Shown here: one piece after another, positions 7,698-16,831 of the stretch
How the letters are laid out: every line of letters starts with the position of its first letter
Position numbering within the stretch: the stretch's first letter is position 1
Source: Peptostreptococcaceae bacterium
GTDB lineage: Bacteria; Bacillota; Clostridia; Peptostreptococcales; Peptostreptococcaceae
Direction of reading: 5' to 3'
Length of the DNA stretch: 64,000 nucleotides
NCBI GenBank assembly: GCA_902363255.1
Contig: CABIZO010000005.1
Coordinates: forward strand, 62,001-126,000
The notes under the pieces: model-generated
The model's input: only the letters and a program-made list of their open reading frames with translations
Database searches by the model: none
What the model was told of the DNA's origin: nothing
Translations under genes and position numbers: made by a program

Positions 7698-8321
7698 GTG
7701 CTTATAGATTTACATATACATGAGAAAACATATTCTTTAGGTAGTAGAATGAGTTTAGAAGAAATAATCAATGAGGCAAAGTTTAAGGGATTAGATGCAG
7801 TATGTATAACTGACCATGAGAATAATGATATAAAGAATAAAGCCGAAGAAATATCAAGAAAGATGAATTATCCAGTTTTTGTTGGATTTGAGTTTTTAAC
7901 TTCTGATGGGGATATTATAACTTTGGGAATAGATGAGGTACCACAAGAAGAAATGACTGCCCAAGAATTTATTGATTTAGTAGATTCTAAAGGTGGAGTA
8001 TGTATAAGTGCTCATCCATATCGTAACAACAATAGAGGCTTAGAGGATAAGCTAAAGATAGTAAATAAGTTACATGGTATAGAAGTATTTAATGGAAGAA
8101 CAGATGATTTAAATAATAAAAAAGCATTTGATGTAGCTAAGGAATTGAATATTCAAGGTATTGGTTCTAGTGATGCACACAGTGTTGAAAATGTTGGTAA
8201 ATTTGCTACTTTGTTACCATTCAAAGTGGAAAGTATAGATGATCTAATTAAGGCTATAAAAAGTAATAAATGTAAGCCCGCAATATATAAAGATGGAAAA
8301 TATATTATAGTTGAAAAATAG
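7698..8321 (+). CDS. PHP-domain phosphoesterase
   Basis: A 207-residue protein of the PHP superfamily, metal-dependent phosphoesterases. Metal-ligand motifs visible are DLHIHEKTYS (residues 3-12), CITDHENND (about 37-45), ISAHPYR (about 98-104) and GSSDAHS (about 154-160). It starts with GTG behind GGGGGG. It resembles the stand-alone PHP proteins related to YciV/RNase AM and HisJ; the substrate cannot be told from sequence. It is the first gene of a unit with the ABC importer (46-base gap), so it may act on the imported compound, which is inference. Confidence 0.8.
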   Translation: MLIDLHIHEKTYSLGSRMSLEEIINEAKFKGLDAVCITDHENNDIKNKAEEISRKMNYPVFVGFEFLTSDGDIITLGIDEVPQEEMTAQEFIDLVDSKGGVCISAHPYRNNNRGLEDKLKIVNKLHGIEVFNGRTDDLNNKKAFDVAKELNIQGIGSSDAHSVENVGKFATLLPFKVESIDDLIKAIKSNKCKPAIYKDGKYIIVEK

Positions 8322-8366
8322 GAAAAATACTATTTGACATAAAATATTTTATTTAGGGAGAGAGAT

Positions 8367-9401
8367 ATGAAGTTTAAAAAGTTAGTGACATCTTTATTAC
8401 TATGCACAATGACGCTTGGAGCGGTAGGTTGTAGTAGTAAAAGTGAAGAAGGAAGCAGTTTAGAAGGAACAACTCTTAAGGTTGTATCTGCTTATGGAGG
8501 ACAAGAAGAAATATTTAATAAATTTACTGAAGATACAGGAGTAAAAGTAGAATTTATAGATATGTCATCTGGAGAAGTATTATCAAAAATAAAAGCAGAA
8601 GATGGAAAGCCAATGGCAGATGTATGGTTTGGTGGGGGAACAGATAGCTTTATAGCAGCAAAAGAAGCTGATTTATTAGAACCATATAGTTCAAAAGAAG
8701 CAGAAACTATACCTGATGAATATAAAGATGCGGATGGATACTGGACAGGTGTATCTTTAGTTACAGTTGGATTTATGACTAATAATCAATTATTAGAAGA
8801 AAAAGGGCTAGAAGCTCCAAAAACTTGGGAGGACTTACTAGATTCTAAATATAAAGACGAGGTTATGATGGCTGATCCTGCAGTATCAGGAACTAACTAT
8901 GCAATGGTAAACGGTTTGATACAATCAATGGGTGAAGAAAAAGCATGGAATTACTTTGATAGCTTAATGAATAATGTACCTTTCTTAGCTAAAAGAGGTG
9001 CAGAACCAGTGAATAAAGTCAGTGCAGGTGAATTTGCAGTTGGTATAATACCTATGTCAGGTGAGTATTTTGCAATGGAAGATGAGTACCCAGTATCACT
9101 AATTTATCCAGAAGATACAATACCATGGGTTCCAGCTCCAGTTGCAGTATTTAAAAATGCAGAGAATTCAGACGCAGCTAAAGCATTTGTTGATTGGGCA
9201 TTATCTATAGAGGGACAAGAGTTTATACAAGTACAAGATCCTAGAATAATGACTAGACCAGAAGTTGCTAATCCAGAAGGTGTTGGAGAAATACCAGTTG
9301 AAAAATTCGTTAAATTAGATATTAATAAATTAGGATCAGATAGAGATAGTATATTAAATAAATGGGATGAAAAGTTTGGAAGTAAATCACAAGCAGAGTA
9401 A
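8367..9401 (+). CDS. Extracellular solute-binding lipoprotein, Fbp/AfuA type
   Basis: A 344-residue lipoprotein. The signal peptide ends in the lipobox AVGC with acylated Cys22. The mature part is a type II periplasmic-binding fold of the ferric-iron / AfuA group: LKVVSAYGGQEEIFNKFTED near the start, MADVWFGGGTDSF, and IPMSGEYFAME in the second lobe. Substrates of this family include Fe3+, thiamine, sugar phosphates and phosphonates; the sequence does not decide between them. The fused permease and ATPase follow. A hairpin just after the stop may give more of this protein than of the permease. Confidence 0.85.
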   Translation: MKFKKLVTSLLLCTMTLGAVGCSSKSEEGSSLEGTTLKVVSAYGGQEEIFNKFTEDTGVKVEFIDMSSGEVLSKIKAEDGKPMADVWFGGGTDSFIAAKEADLLEPYSSKEAETIPDEYKDADGYWTGVSLVTVGFMTNNQLLEEKGLEAPKTWEDLLDSKYKDEVMMADPAVSGTNYAMVNGLIQSMGEEKAWNYFDSLMNNVPFLAKRGAEPVNKVSAGEFAVGIIPMSGEYFAMEDEYPVSLIYPEDTIPWVPAPVAVFKNAENSDAAKAFVDWALSIEGQEFIQVQDPRIMTRPEVANPEGVGEIPVEKFVKLDINKLGSDRDSILNKWDEKFGSKSQAE

Positions 9402-11058
9402 TTACAATAAACGGATAGCTAAGGATTTGGCTATCCGTTTTAGTGATTATATAGACAAAATTTTAGTTGGATTAGTAGTACTAAGCATATTATTATTCAT
9501 ACTATATCCAATGATATCCGTTATATCTACAAGCTTTATATCTAATGGAAAAATTTCATTAGAAGAATATAAAAATCTATTAAATCCTAAGAATTTATAT
9601 CTAATAAAAAATAGTATATGGATAGCATCTCTATCTTCTTTACTAACTATATCCATATCAACAATAATAGCTATTTATATAGTTTTTGCAAATAGTAAAT
9701 TTACAAAATTTATAAATTATTCTCTAATATTAACAATGATATCTCCACCTTTCGTAGGCTCGCTTGCGTTTATTATGCTATTTGGAAGAAGAGGACTTAT
9801 TACAAACGGCATATTAGGTTTAAGTATGAATCCATATGGATGGCAAGGCATAGTAATAATGCAGACTATCGGAGAAATATCTTTTTCATCAATTATGTTA
9901 ATTGGAATTTTAAAAACTATAGATAATAGATTAATACTTGCATCAAGAGATTTAGGAGCATCATCATTTGAAACTATAAAAAGAGTAGTACTTCCTCTAG
10001 CAAGACCAGGAATACTTGCAACATTATTTATAGTTTTTACAAAAAGTTTAGCAGATTTTGGAACACCAATAATTATAGGTGGAAACTATAATACTTTGGC
10101 AACAGAAGCATATTTAACAATTATAGGAAGATCTAATTTTGAAAAAGCAGCAGCTATGAGTGTTATATTGATAATACCAGCACTAATAGCATTTTATTTT
10201 TATAGAAAAAGTATGAAAAAAGTAAGTAGTTTATCAGGTGGTGTAAAATCCACAGGAAATAAGGAAAATATATTTGAATTATCGAAAGGTGTTAAATTAT
10301 TTTTAGGCCTTATAACGTGGTTATTTATAATAATTATATTAATGCAATATGCAACAATATTTTTGAATGCCATATCAAATAGAGCAACAGGAAATATTGT
10401 TTTCACACTTGATTATATAAAGGGTTTTAAATTAAAAAGCTTACAGGCCTTTATTAGAAGTATAAAATATTCTTTAATAGCAGGATTTTTTGCAAGTATA
10501 ATAGGTATGCTTTTATCTTATTATACTGAAAGAAGAAAAATAATAGGAATGAGATTTATTGAATTTGTATCATCTCTTCCATATATAATACCAGGAACGT
10601 TTTTTGGTATAGGATATATATTAGCATTTAAAAATGAGCCATTTGCACTTACAGGTACAGTAGTAATAGTAGTATTAAACTGTATTTTTAGACAAATATC
10701 AGTTGGAAGTAAGGCCAGTAGTGCATTATTTTCTAACATATCAAATGAAATAGAATTGGTAGCGAAGGATTTAGGAACTCCTAAGATTATGATTTTAAAA
10801 GATATTATATTTCCTTTACTTAAGCCTGCTTTTTTATCTAGTTTTATAAATACATTTACATCAACTATGACCACAGTTGGAGCAATAATATTCTTAATAT
10901 CTCCAGGAGCAAATCTTGCTACTGTGGAAATGTTTAATGCTATAAAAAATGGAAATTATGGACTAGGCTCAGTGATAGCGTGTTTAATAATTTTAGTAAC
11001 ATTTATAGTAAACATATTAGCAACTAAGGTATTAAATAGTAGTCAGGAGGAAGTATAA
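9367..11058 (+). CDS. Fused two-domain ABC permease, FbpB type
   Basis: A 563-residue permease made of two fused MetI-like transmembrane domains, each with an EAA loop: ASRDLGASSFETIKRVVLPLA (about residue 198) and VAKDLGTPKIMILKDIIFPLL (about residue 462). Duplicated permeases of this size are typical of FbpB-like iron and thiamine importers. The start is unclear: ATG 9367 overlaps the binding-protein gene by 35 bases and has no clear ribosome site, and the first TM helix begins only near residue 30. Translation coupled to the preceding gene is likely. A perfect hairpin lies inside this 5' region. Confidence 0.85.
   Translation: MKSLEVNHKQSNYNKRIAKDLAIRFSDYIDKILVGLVVLSILLFILYPMISVISTSFISNGKISLEEYKNLLNPKNLYLIKNSIWIASLSSLLTISISTIIAIYIVFANSKFTKFINYSLILTMISPPFVGSLAFIMLFGRRGLITNGILGLSMNPYGWQGIVIMQTIGEISFSSIMLIGILKTIDNRLILASRDLGASSFETIKRVVLPLARPGILATLFIVFTKSLADFGTPIIIGGNYNTLATEAYLTIIGRSNFEKAAAMSVILIIPALIAFYFYRKSMKKVSSLSGGVKSTGNKENIFELSKGVKLFLGLITWLFIIIILMQYATIFLNAISNRATGNIVFTLDYIKGFKLKSLQAFIRSIKYSLIAGFFASIIGMLLSYYTERRKIIGMRFIEFVSSLPYIIPGTFFGIGYILAFKNEPFALTGTVVIVVLNCIFRQISVGSKASSALFSNISNEIELVAKDLGTPKIMILKDIIFPLLKPAFLSSFINTFTSTMTTVGAIIFLISPGANLATVEMFNAIKNGNYGLGSVIACLIILVTFIVNILATKVLNSSQEEV
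9411..9442 (+). terminator. Intra-operon terminator-like hairpin
   Basis: ACGGATAGC (9411-9419) pairs perfectly with GCTATCCGT (9430-9438) around a 10-base loop, ending in four T. It begins 10 bases after the stop codon of the binding protein and so could protect the mRNA 3' end or cause partial termination. Confidence 0.6.
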
Positions 11059-12006
11059 ATGATTTTAGAATTAAAAAATATAAGTAAAGTATTTTCTAAA
11101 GGTGATGGAATAAGTAACATAAATTTAGAAGTAAATGAGGGTGAGTTAATAACACTTTTAGGACCAAGTGGTTGTGGAAAGACAACAACATTAAATACTA
11201 TTGGTGGTTTTATAATTCCTGATAATGGTAGTATTATTTTAGACAATGAAGATATCACTAATCAACCTCCTGAAAAAAGATCAATATCAACAGTTTTCCA
11301 AAGTTATGCATTATTTCCACATATGAATGTTATAGAGAATATAAGCTATGGATTAAAATACACAAGCAGTCTTAAGAAAAAACAAAGATTAGAAGTAGCA
11401 GAACAATATGTTGAATTAGTAGGTCTTAAAGGATATGAAAGAGAACATGTAGGCAGATTGAGTGGAGGACAACAACAAAGAGTATCTTTAGCTAGAGCTC
11501 TTATAACTAGACCTAAATTATTATTATTAGATGAACCGTTTAGTAATTTAGATGCGAAGTTAAGAGTTAAAATGAGAGAAGAATTAAAAGAACTCCAGAG
11601 AAAGTTTAATATAACTATGATATTTGTAACACATGATCAAGAGGAAGCATTAAGTATATCAGATAAAATAGTGGTAATGGATAAAGGCAAAATTGTACAA
11701 ATAGGAAAGCCATCTCAGGTATATTTAAACCCTGTTAGTGAATATGTGGCATCATTTGTGGGAATGTCAAATATTATTGAAGAAGACAGTAAGAAAAAAA
11801 TAATAAGGCCAGAAAATATAATAATGAAAAAAGATAATAATGGAGAATGGGAGATAATAAATAAAATATTTATGGGGCACTATATGAAATATAATATTTC
11901 AGATGGTTGTAAATCACTAGAAGTTATTTGTAGTGGTATAAAGAATAATTATTATAACCTTAATGATAAAATAAGTATTGATATTGAGTTAAGTAATACA
12001 ATATGA
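11059..12006 (+). CDS. ABC importer ATP-binding protein, Fbp/Pot type
   Basis: A 315-residue ATPase energising the importer. Walker A GPSGCGKTT (residues 34-42), Q-loop FQSYALFPHM, signature LSGGQQQRVSLARAL, Walker B LLLLDEP and H-loop VTHDQEEA are intact. Residues from about 240 form a short C-terminal regulatory (TOBE-like) domain with IIRPENII. The stop codon is followed by an intrinsic terminator, closing the operon. The gene begins 16 bases after AGGAGG and directly after the permease stop. Confidence 0.92.
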   Translation: MILELKNISKVFSKGDGISNINLEVNEGELITLLGPSGCGKTTTLNTIGGFIIPDNGSIILDNEDITNQPPEKRSISTVFQSYALFPHMNVIENISYGLKYTSSLKKKQRLEVAEQYVELVGLKGYEREHVGRLSGGQQQRVSLARALITRPKLLLLDEPFSNLDAKLRVKMREELKELQRKFNITMIFVTHDQEEALSISDKIVVMDKGKIVQIGKPSQVYLNPVSEYVASFVGMSNIIEEDSKKKIIRPENIIMKKDNNGEWEIINKIFMGHYMKYNISDGCKSLEVICSGIKNNYYNLNDKISIDIELSNTI

Positions 12007-12012
12007 ATAATG

Positions 12013-12041
12013 AAGTCAGGTAAAATATACCTGGCTTTTTA
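12013..12041 (+). terminator. Terminator of the ABC importer operon
   Basis: Stem AGTCAGGTA / TACCTGGCT followed by TTTTT. Confidence 0.9.
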
Positions 12042-12189
12042 TATATTTTTATTTATATTTGAAATAAAAACATTATGGAAATATATGGAAGGAACGTTGT
12101 GGAATATGTAGAATATTTATGAATGGATATTTTTTAACCATTTTTGATATGTAGTATAAACAATAAAATTTAGTTTTGGGGAGGTTTAT

Positions 12190-13773
12190 ATGAAAAAAAT
12201 AATAATTGATGGAAACAGTCTTACGTTAGATGATTTAGTGAATGTTGCTAGATATAATTTTCCTGTAGAAATAAGTAAAGATGCGCTAGAAAAAGTAAAA
12301 ACTTCTAGACAAATAGTTGATGACATAGTTGAAGCAGGTCAAATATCTTATGGTATAACTACTGGATTTGGAAAGTTTTCAGATGTTGCTATATCAAAAG
12401 ATGAGTGTAGACAGTTACAAACTAATCTTATAATGTCTCATTCATGTGGCGTAGGCAACCCTCTAAGTGAAGAAATAGTAAGAGCAATGATGTTGCTTAG
12501 AACAAATGCTTTATCAAAAGGTTATTCTGGTGCAAGATGTGAAACTTTAGAAGTATTAACTGAAATGTTGAATAAAGGTGTCCATCCTATAGTCCCAGAA
12601 AAAGGATCACTGGGATCATCAGGTGACTTAGCACCATTATCTCATATGGTACTTACTATGCTAGGTCTTGGAGAAGCTATGTATCAAGGCAAAAAAATGG
12701 AATCTAAAGATGCTATGGAAAAAGCAGGTATAAAACCTCTTGAATATTTAGGTGCAAAAGAAGGTTTAGCTCTAATAAATGGTACTCAATGTATGACTGC
12801 AGTTGGAGCTATAACTATTTATGATGCAATGAATTTAATGAAAACAGCTGATATCTCTTTATGTTTAACTATGGAAGCTCTAAATGGTATAACTTGTGCC
12901 ATGGATGAAAGAGTGAATTTAGTTAGACCTCACAAAGGACAATTCAATACTGCCAAAAATGTTTTAACTATTGTAGAAGGTAGTGAAATGGTAACTGAAC
13001 AAGGTGAACTTAGAACTCAAGATGCATACTCCCTAAGATGTTCACCACAAATACACGGAGCTAGCAAAGATGCTCTAGAATATGTAAAAAATAAAATAGA
13101 AATAGAAATGAACTCAGTTACAGACAATCCAATAATATTCCCAGGAGAAGATCAAAAAATAATATCTGGAGGCAACTTCCACGGGCAACCAATGGCACTA
13201 GCATTTGATTTCCTTGGAATTGCTTTAGCAGAAATGGCAAATATATCTGAAAGAAGATTAGAAAAAATGGTAAACCCAGCTTTAAGTCATGGATTACCAG
13301 CATTCTTAGTTAATCAAGGTGGTTTAAATTCTGGATTTATGATCGTTCAATATTCTGCAGCATCACTTGTTTCAGAAAATAAGGTTCTTGCTCATCCAGC
13401 AAGTGTAGACTCTATTCCATCTTCTGCAAATCAAGAAGACCATGTTTCTATGGGAACAATAGCAGCTAGAAAAGCTAGAGATATTATGGATAATGTGAGA
13501 AAAGTTATTGCTATGGAAATATTAACAAGTGTTCAAGCAATAGATTTAAGAGGAAAGAAAAAATTAGGAGTAGGTACAGAAGCTGCTTACAATATAGTGA
13601 GAGATCATACTCCATTTATAGATAAAGATAGAATAATGTACAAAGATATAAATATTTGTGAAGATATAATAAAAGATAACTTATTAGTGGAAGCTGTTGA
13701 AGAAGCTTTAGAACAAGAAATCTTACTGTTTGAAGATATAGAACCCAAAAGACAGCTATCAGAAAATATATAA
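12190..13773 (+). CDS. hutH: Histidine ammonia-lyase
   Basis: HutH deaminates histidine to urocanate, the first step of histidine degradation in the cytosol. The 527-residue protein carries the lyase signature SYGITTGFG (residues 53-61) and the cofactor loop GSLGSSGDLAPLSHM (139-153), FHGQPMA and SERRLEKMVNP. The MIO cofactor normally forms from Ala-Ser-Gly; here the tripeptide is Ser143-Ser144-Gly145. At 527 residues it is slightly longer than the usual 505-510. It heads a five-gene operon with hutU, ftcD, hutI and fchA, which supports histidine rather than another aromatic amino acid as substrate. It has a GGGGAGG ribosome site. Confidence 0.93.
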   Translation: MKKIIIDGNSLTLDDLVNVARYNFPVEISKDALEKVKTSRQIVDDIVEAGQISYGITTGFGKFSDVAISKDECRQLQTNLIMSHSCGVGNPLSEEIVRAMMLLRTNALSKGYSGARCETLEVLTEMLNKGVHPIVPEKGSLGSSGDLAPLSHMVLTMLGLGEAMYQGKKMESKDAMEKAGIKPLEYLGAKEGLALINGTQCMTAVGAITIYDAMNLMKTADISLCLTMEALNGITCAMDERVNLVRPHKGQFNTAKNVLTIVEGSEMVTEQGELRTQDAYSLRCSPQIHGASKDALEYVKNKIEIEMNSVTDNPIIFPGEDQKIISGGNFHGQPMALAFDFLGIALAEMANISERRLEKMVNPALSHGLPAFLVNQGGLNSGFMIVQYSAASLVSENKVLAHPASVDSIPSSANQEDHVSMGTIAARKARDIMDNVRKVIAMEILTSVQAIDLRGKKKLGVGTEAAYNIVRDHTPFIDKDRIMYKDINICEDIIKDNLLVEAVEEALEQEILLFEDIEPKRQLSENI

Positions 13774-13846
13774 TTGTTACAGAAAATAATAAAATTATAA
13801 ATATTATTTATGACTAAAAATAAAGGTTTAAAAGGGGAAAATCAAA

Positions 13847-15889
13847 ATGGAAAAGACTTTGAGTTTTAATAATGAAGATATTAAAAATGCTATGACTATT
13901 AAGTTAAGTCATATACCAAGTGAAATACCTAAGTTTGAAGAGGGGATAAGAAGAGCCCCAAGAAGAGACTCAAAATTAAGCAATGCAGATGTAAAATTAG
14001 CATTAAAAAATGCTTTAAGATATATACCAGAAGAATATCATGAAGAATTAGCACCAGAATTTTTAGACGAATTAATGACTTATGGAAGAATTTATGGTTA
14101 TAGATTTAGACCAGAAGGTAAACTTTACGGAAAACCTATAGATGAGTACAAAGGTAGATGTACAGAAGGAAAAGCATTTCAGGTTATGATAGATAATAAC
14201 TTAGACTTTGATGTGGCGCTTTATCCTTATGAACTTGTTACTTATGGTGAAACAGGTCAAGTGTTCCAAAACTGGATGCAATACCAACTTGTGAAAAAAT
14301 ACTTAGAAGTTTTAACAGAAGACCAAACGTTAGTAATACAATCAGGTCATCCTGTTGGACTTTTTAAATCTAAACCAGATGCACCTAGAGTTATACTTAC
14401 AAACTCACTAATGATAGGTATGTTTGATAATTTAGATGATTGGAAAAGAGCAACTGCAATAGGTGTAGCTAACTATGGTCAAATGACTGCTGGTGGTTGG
14501 ATGTATATAGGGCCACAAGGTATAGTTCATGGAACATACTCAACTATATTAAATGCAGGAAGATTAAAACTTGGCATACCTCAAGACCAAGACTTAAGTG
14601 GAAGATTATTTGTTACTTCAGGTCTTGGAGGAATGAGTGGTGCTCAAGGTAAGGCTGTAGAAATAGCAGGTGGTGTAGGAATAATTGCAGAAGTTGATAT
14701 TTCTAGAATAAAAACTAGATTTGATCAAGGATGGGTAAGTGAAATAAGTAATTCTCCAGAAGATGCTTTCAAACTTGCTCATGAAAAAATGGATGCAAAA
14801 GAACCTTGTGCCATAGCTTTCCACGGTAACATAGTTGATTTACTACAATATGCAGTAGATGAAAATATTCATATAGATTTATTATCAGATCAAACATCTT
14901 GTCACGCAGTTTATGATGGAGGATATTGTCCTCAAGGAATTACTTTTGATGAAAGAACTGAACTACTTGCCCATGACCCAGAAAAATTTGCACACCTTGT
15001 GGATGAAACTTTAAGAAAACATTTTGAATTAATTAAAACTTTACATGATAGAGGCGTATACTTCTTTGACTATGGAAACAGCTTTATGAAGGCAGTTTAT
15101 GATGCTGGATGCACTGAAATATCTAAAAATGGTGTGGATGAAAAGGATGGATTTATATTCCCATCATATGTTGAAGATATATTAGGTCCTCAACTGTTTG
15201 ACTTTGGATATGGTCCATTTAGATGGGTTTGTCTAAGTGGAAAACACGAAGATTTAGTAAAAACAGACGAAGCAGCTATGAGCTGTATAGATCCAAATAG
15301 AAGATATCAAGACAGAGATAACTGGATTTGGATAAGAGATGCAGTTAAAAATAATCTTGTTGTTGGAACTCAAGCAAGAATATTATATCAAGATGCTATG
15401 GGAAGAACTAATATAGCACTTAAATTTAATGATATGGTAAGACGTGGAGAAATTGGTCCAGTTATGATGGGTAGAGATCACCATGACGTATCAGGTACAG
15501 ATTCTCCATTTAGAGAAACTTCTAATATAAAAGATGGAAGTAACATAATGGCTGATATGGCAACTCATTGTTTTGCAGGAAACTGTGCTAGAGGGATGAG
15601 CTTAGTTGCTCTTCACAATGGTGGAGGAGTAGGAATCGGTAAATCTATAAATGGTGGATTTGGTATGGTTCTTGATGGATCACAAAGAGTTGATGATATA
15701 CTTAGAACTTCTATGCCTTGGGATGTTATGAGTGGAGTTGCTAGACGTGCTTGGGCTAGAAATGAAAACTCTATAACTACAGTTATGGAATACAACAAAA
15801 TGTGTGAAGGAAAAGATCACTTAACATTACCATTTATAGCAGATGACGAAATGATTGATGACTTAGTTGGAGATAAAATATTTGAATAA
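13847..15889 (+). CDS. hutU: Urocanate hydratase (long form)
   Basis: Urocanase hydrates urocanate to imidazolone propionate using tightly bound NAD+. At 680 residues it belongs to the long form, about 120 residues more than the B. subtilis or Pseudomonas enzyme. Visible family segments include TAGGWMYIGPQGIVHGTY, FVTSGLGGMSGAQGKA (NAD-binding glycine-rich region), ISRIKTRFDQGW, the cysteine-containing DQTSCHAVYDGGYCPQG and GRDHHDVSGTDSPFRETS near the active site. It lies 73 bases after hutH, with its own AAAGGGG site. Confidence 0.93.
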   Translation: MEKTLSFNNEDIKNAMTIKLSHIPSEIPKFEEGIRRAPRRDSKLSNADVKLALKNALRYIPEEYHEELAPEFLDELMTYGRIYGYRFRPEGKLYGKPIDEYKGRCTEGKAFQVMIDNNLDFDVALYPYELVTYGETGQVFQNWMQYQLVKKYLEVLTEDQTLVIQSGHPVGLFKSKPDAPRVILTNSLMIGMFDNLDDWKRATAIGVANYGQMTAGGWMYIGPQGIVHGTYSTILNAGRLKLGIPQDQDLSGRLFVTSGLGGMSGAQGKAVEIAGGVGIIAEVDISRIKTRFDQGWVSEISNSPEDAFKLAHEKMDAKEPCAIAFHGNIVDLLQYAVDENIHIDLLSDQTSCHAVYDGGYCPQGITFDERTELLAHDPEKFAHLVDETLRKHFELIKTLHDRGVYFFDYGNSFMKAVYDAGCTEISKNGVDEKDGFIFPSYVEDILGPQLFDFGYGPFRWVCLSGKHEDLVKTDEAAMSCIDPNRRYQDRDNWIWIRDAVKNNLVVGTQARILYQDAMGRTNIALKFNDMVRRGEIGPVMMGRDHHDVSGTDSPFRETSNIKDGSNIMADMATHCFAGNCARGMSLVALHNGGGVGIGKSINGGFGMVLDGSQRVDDILRTSMPWDVMSGVARRAWARNENSITTVMEYNKMCEGKDHLTLPFIADDEMIDDLVGDKIFE

Positions 15890-15931
15890 AAAATTCTAAA
15901 AAATATTTAACATAATTAAGGGGGATAAAAC

Positions 15932-16825
15932 ATGGCAATAGTACAATGCGTACCAAATTTTAGTGAAGGTAAAGACTTAGATAAAATTGAAAAAATAGTA
16001 AATCCTTTGAGAGGAAAAGAAGGTGTAAAATTACTTAACTATGAAGCAGATAAAGATTATAACAGAGTGGTAGTTACTGTAATTGGAGAACCTGAGGCTG
16101 TTAAAAATGCAGTATTTGAATCAATAGGTGTAGCAAAAGAAGTTATAGATATGAATGTTCATAAAGGTCAACATTCTAGATTTGGAGCTTGTGACGTTTG
16201 TCCATTTATACCAATAAAAGATATGACTATGGAAGATTCAGTTAAGCTAGCTAAGGAATTGGGAGAAATGGTGGCAGACAAATATGAAATACCAGTATTT
16301 TTATATGAAGCAGCTGCTAGTAAACCTGAGAGAGAGAACCTTGCTACTGTTAGAAAAGGTGAGTACGAAGGTTTAGATAATAAGTTTGCAGATGAAAATT
16401 GGGCACCTGACTTTGGAGAAGCAAAAAAACATCCAACTGCTGGTGCTATAGCAATAGGAGCTAGAAAACCTCTTATAGCATATAATATAAATTTAGACAC
16501 ACCAAATATAGAGATAGCAAGTAAGATAGCAAAAACTATAAGACATTCAAGTGGTGGATATAGATATATAAAAGCAGGACCAGTGGAAGTGCCAGAAAGA
16601 AACATAACTCAAGTTACTATGAACTTAACTGATTATAGTAAAACTGCCATGTATAGAGCTTTCGAAGCAGTAAAAATGGAAGCTAGAAGATATGGTGTAA
16701 ATGTAACAGGAAGTGAAGTAGTAGGGCTTTGTCCTATGGAAGCTTTAGTAGATACAGCAGCTTATTACTTAGGTTTAGAAAACTTTTCTCTAGATAAAGT
16801 TTTAGAATCTAGTTTAATGGAGTAG
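15932..16825 (+). CDS. ftcD: Glutamate formimidoyltransferase
   Basis: Transfers the formimino group of N-formimino-glutamate to tetrahydrofolate, releasing glutamate. The 297-residue protein is the transferase domain only (CVPNFSEGKD at the N-terminus, MNVHKGQHSRFGACDVCPFIP, GPVEVPERNITQVTMNLT). The cyclodeaminase domain that is fused to it in mammals is here the separate gene fchA. It has a GGGGGA ribosome site and overlaps the operon order hutU-ftcD-hutI closely (6-base gap to hutI). Confidence 0.94.
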   Translation: MAIVQCVPNFSEGKDLDKIEKIVNPLRGKEGVKLLNYEADKDYNRVVVTVIGEPEAVKNAVFESIGVAKEVIDMNVHKGQHSRFGACDVCPFIPIKDMTMEDSVKLAKELGEMVADKYEIPVFLYEAAASKPERENLATVRKGEYEGLDNKFADENWAPDFGEAKKHPTAGAIAIGARKPLIAYNINLDTPNIEIASKIAKTIRHSSGGYRYIKAGPVEVPERNITQVTMNLTDYSKTAMYRAFEAVKMEARRYGVNVTGSEVVGLCPMEALVDTAAYYLGLENFSLDKVLESSLME

Positions 16826-16831
16826 ATTAAA

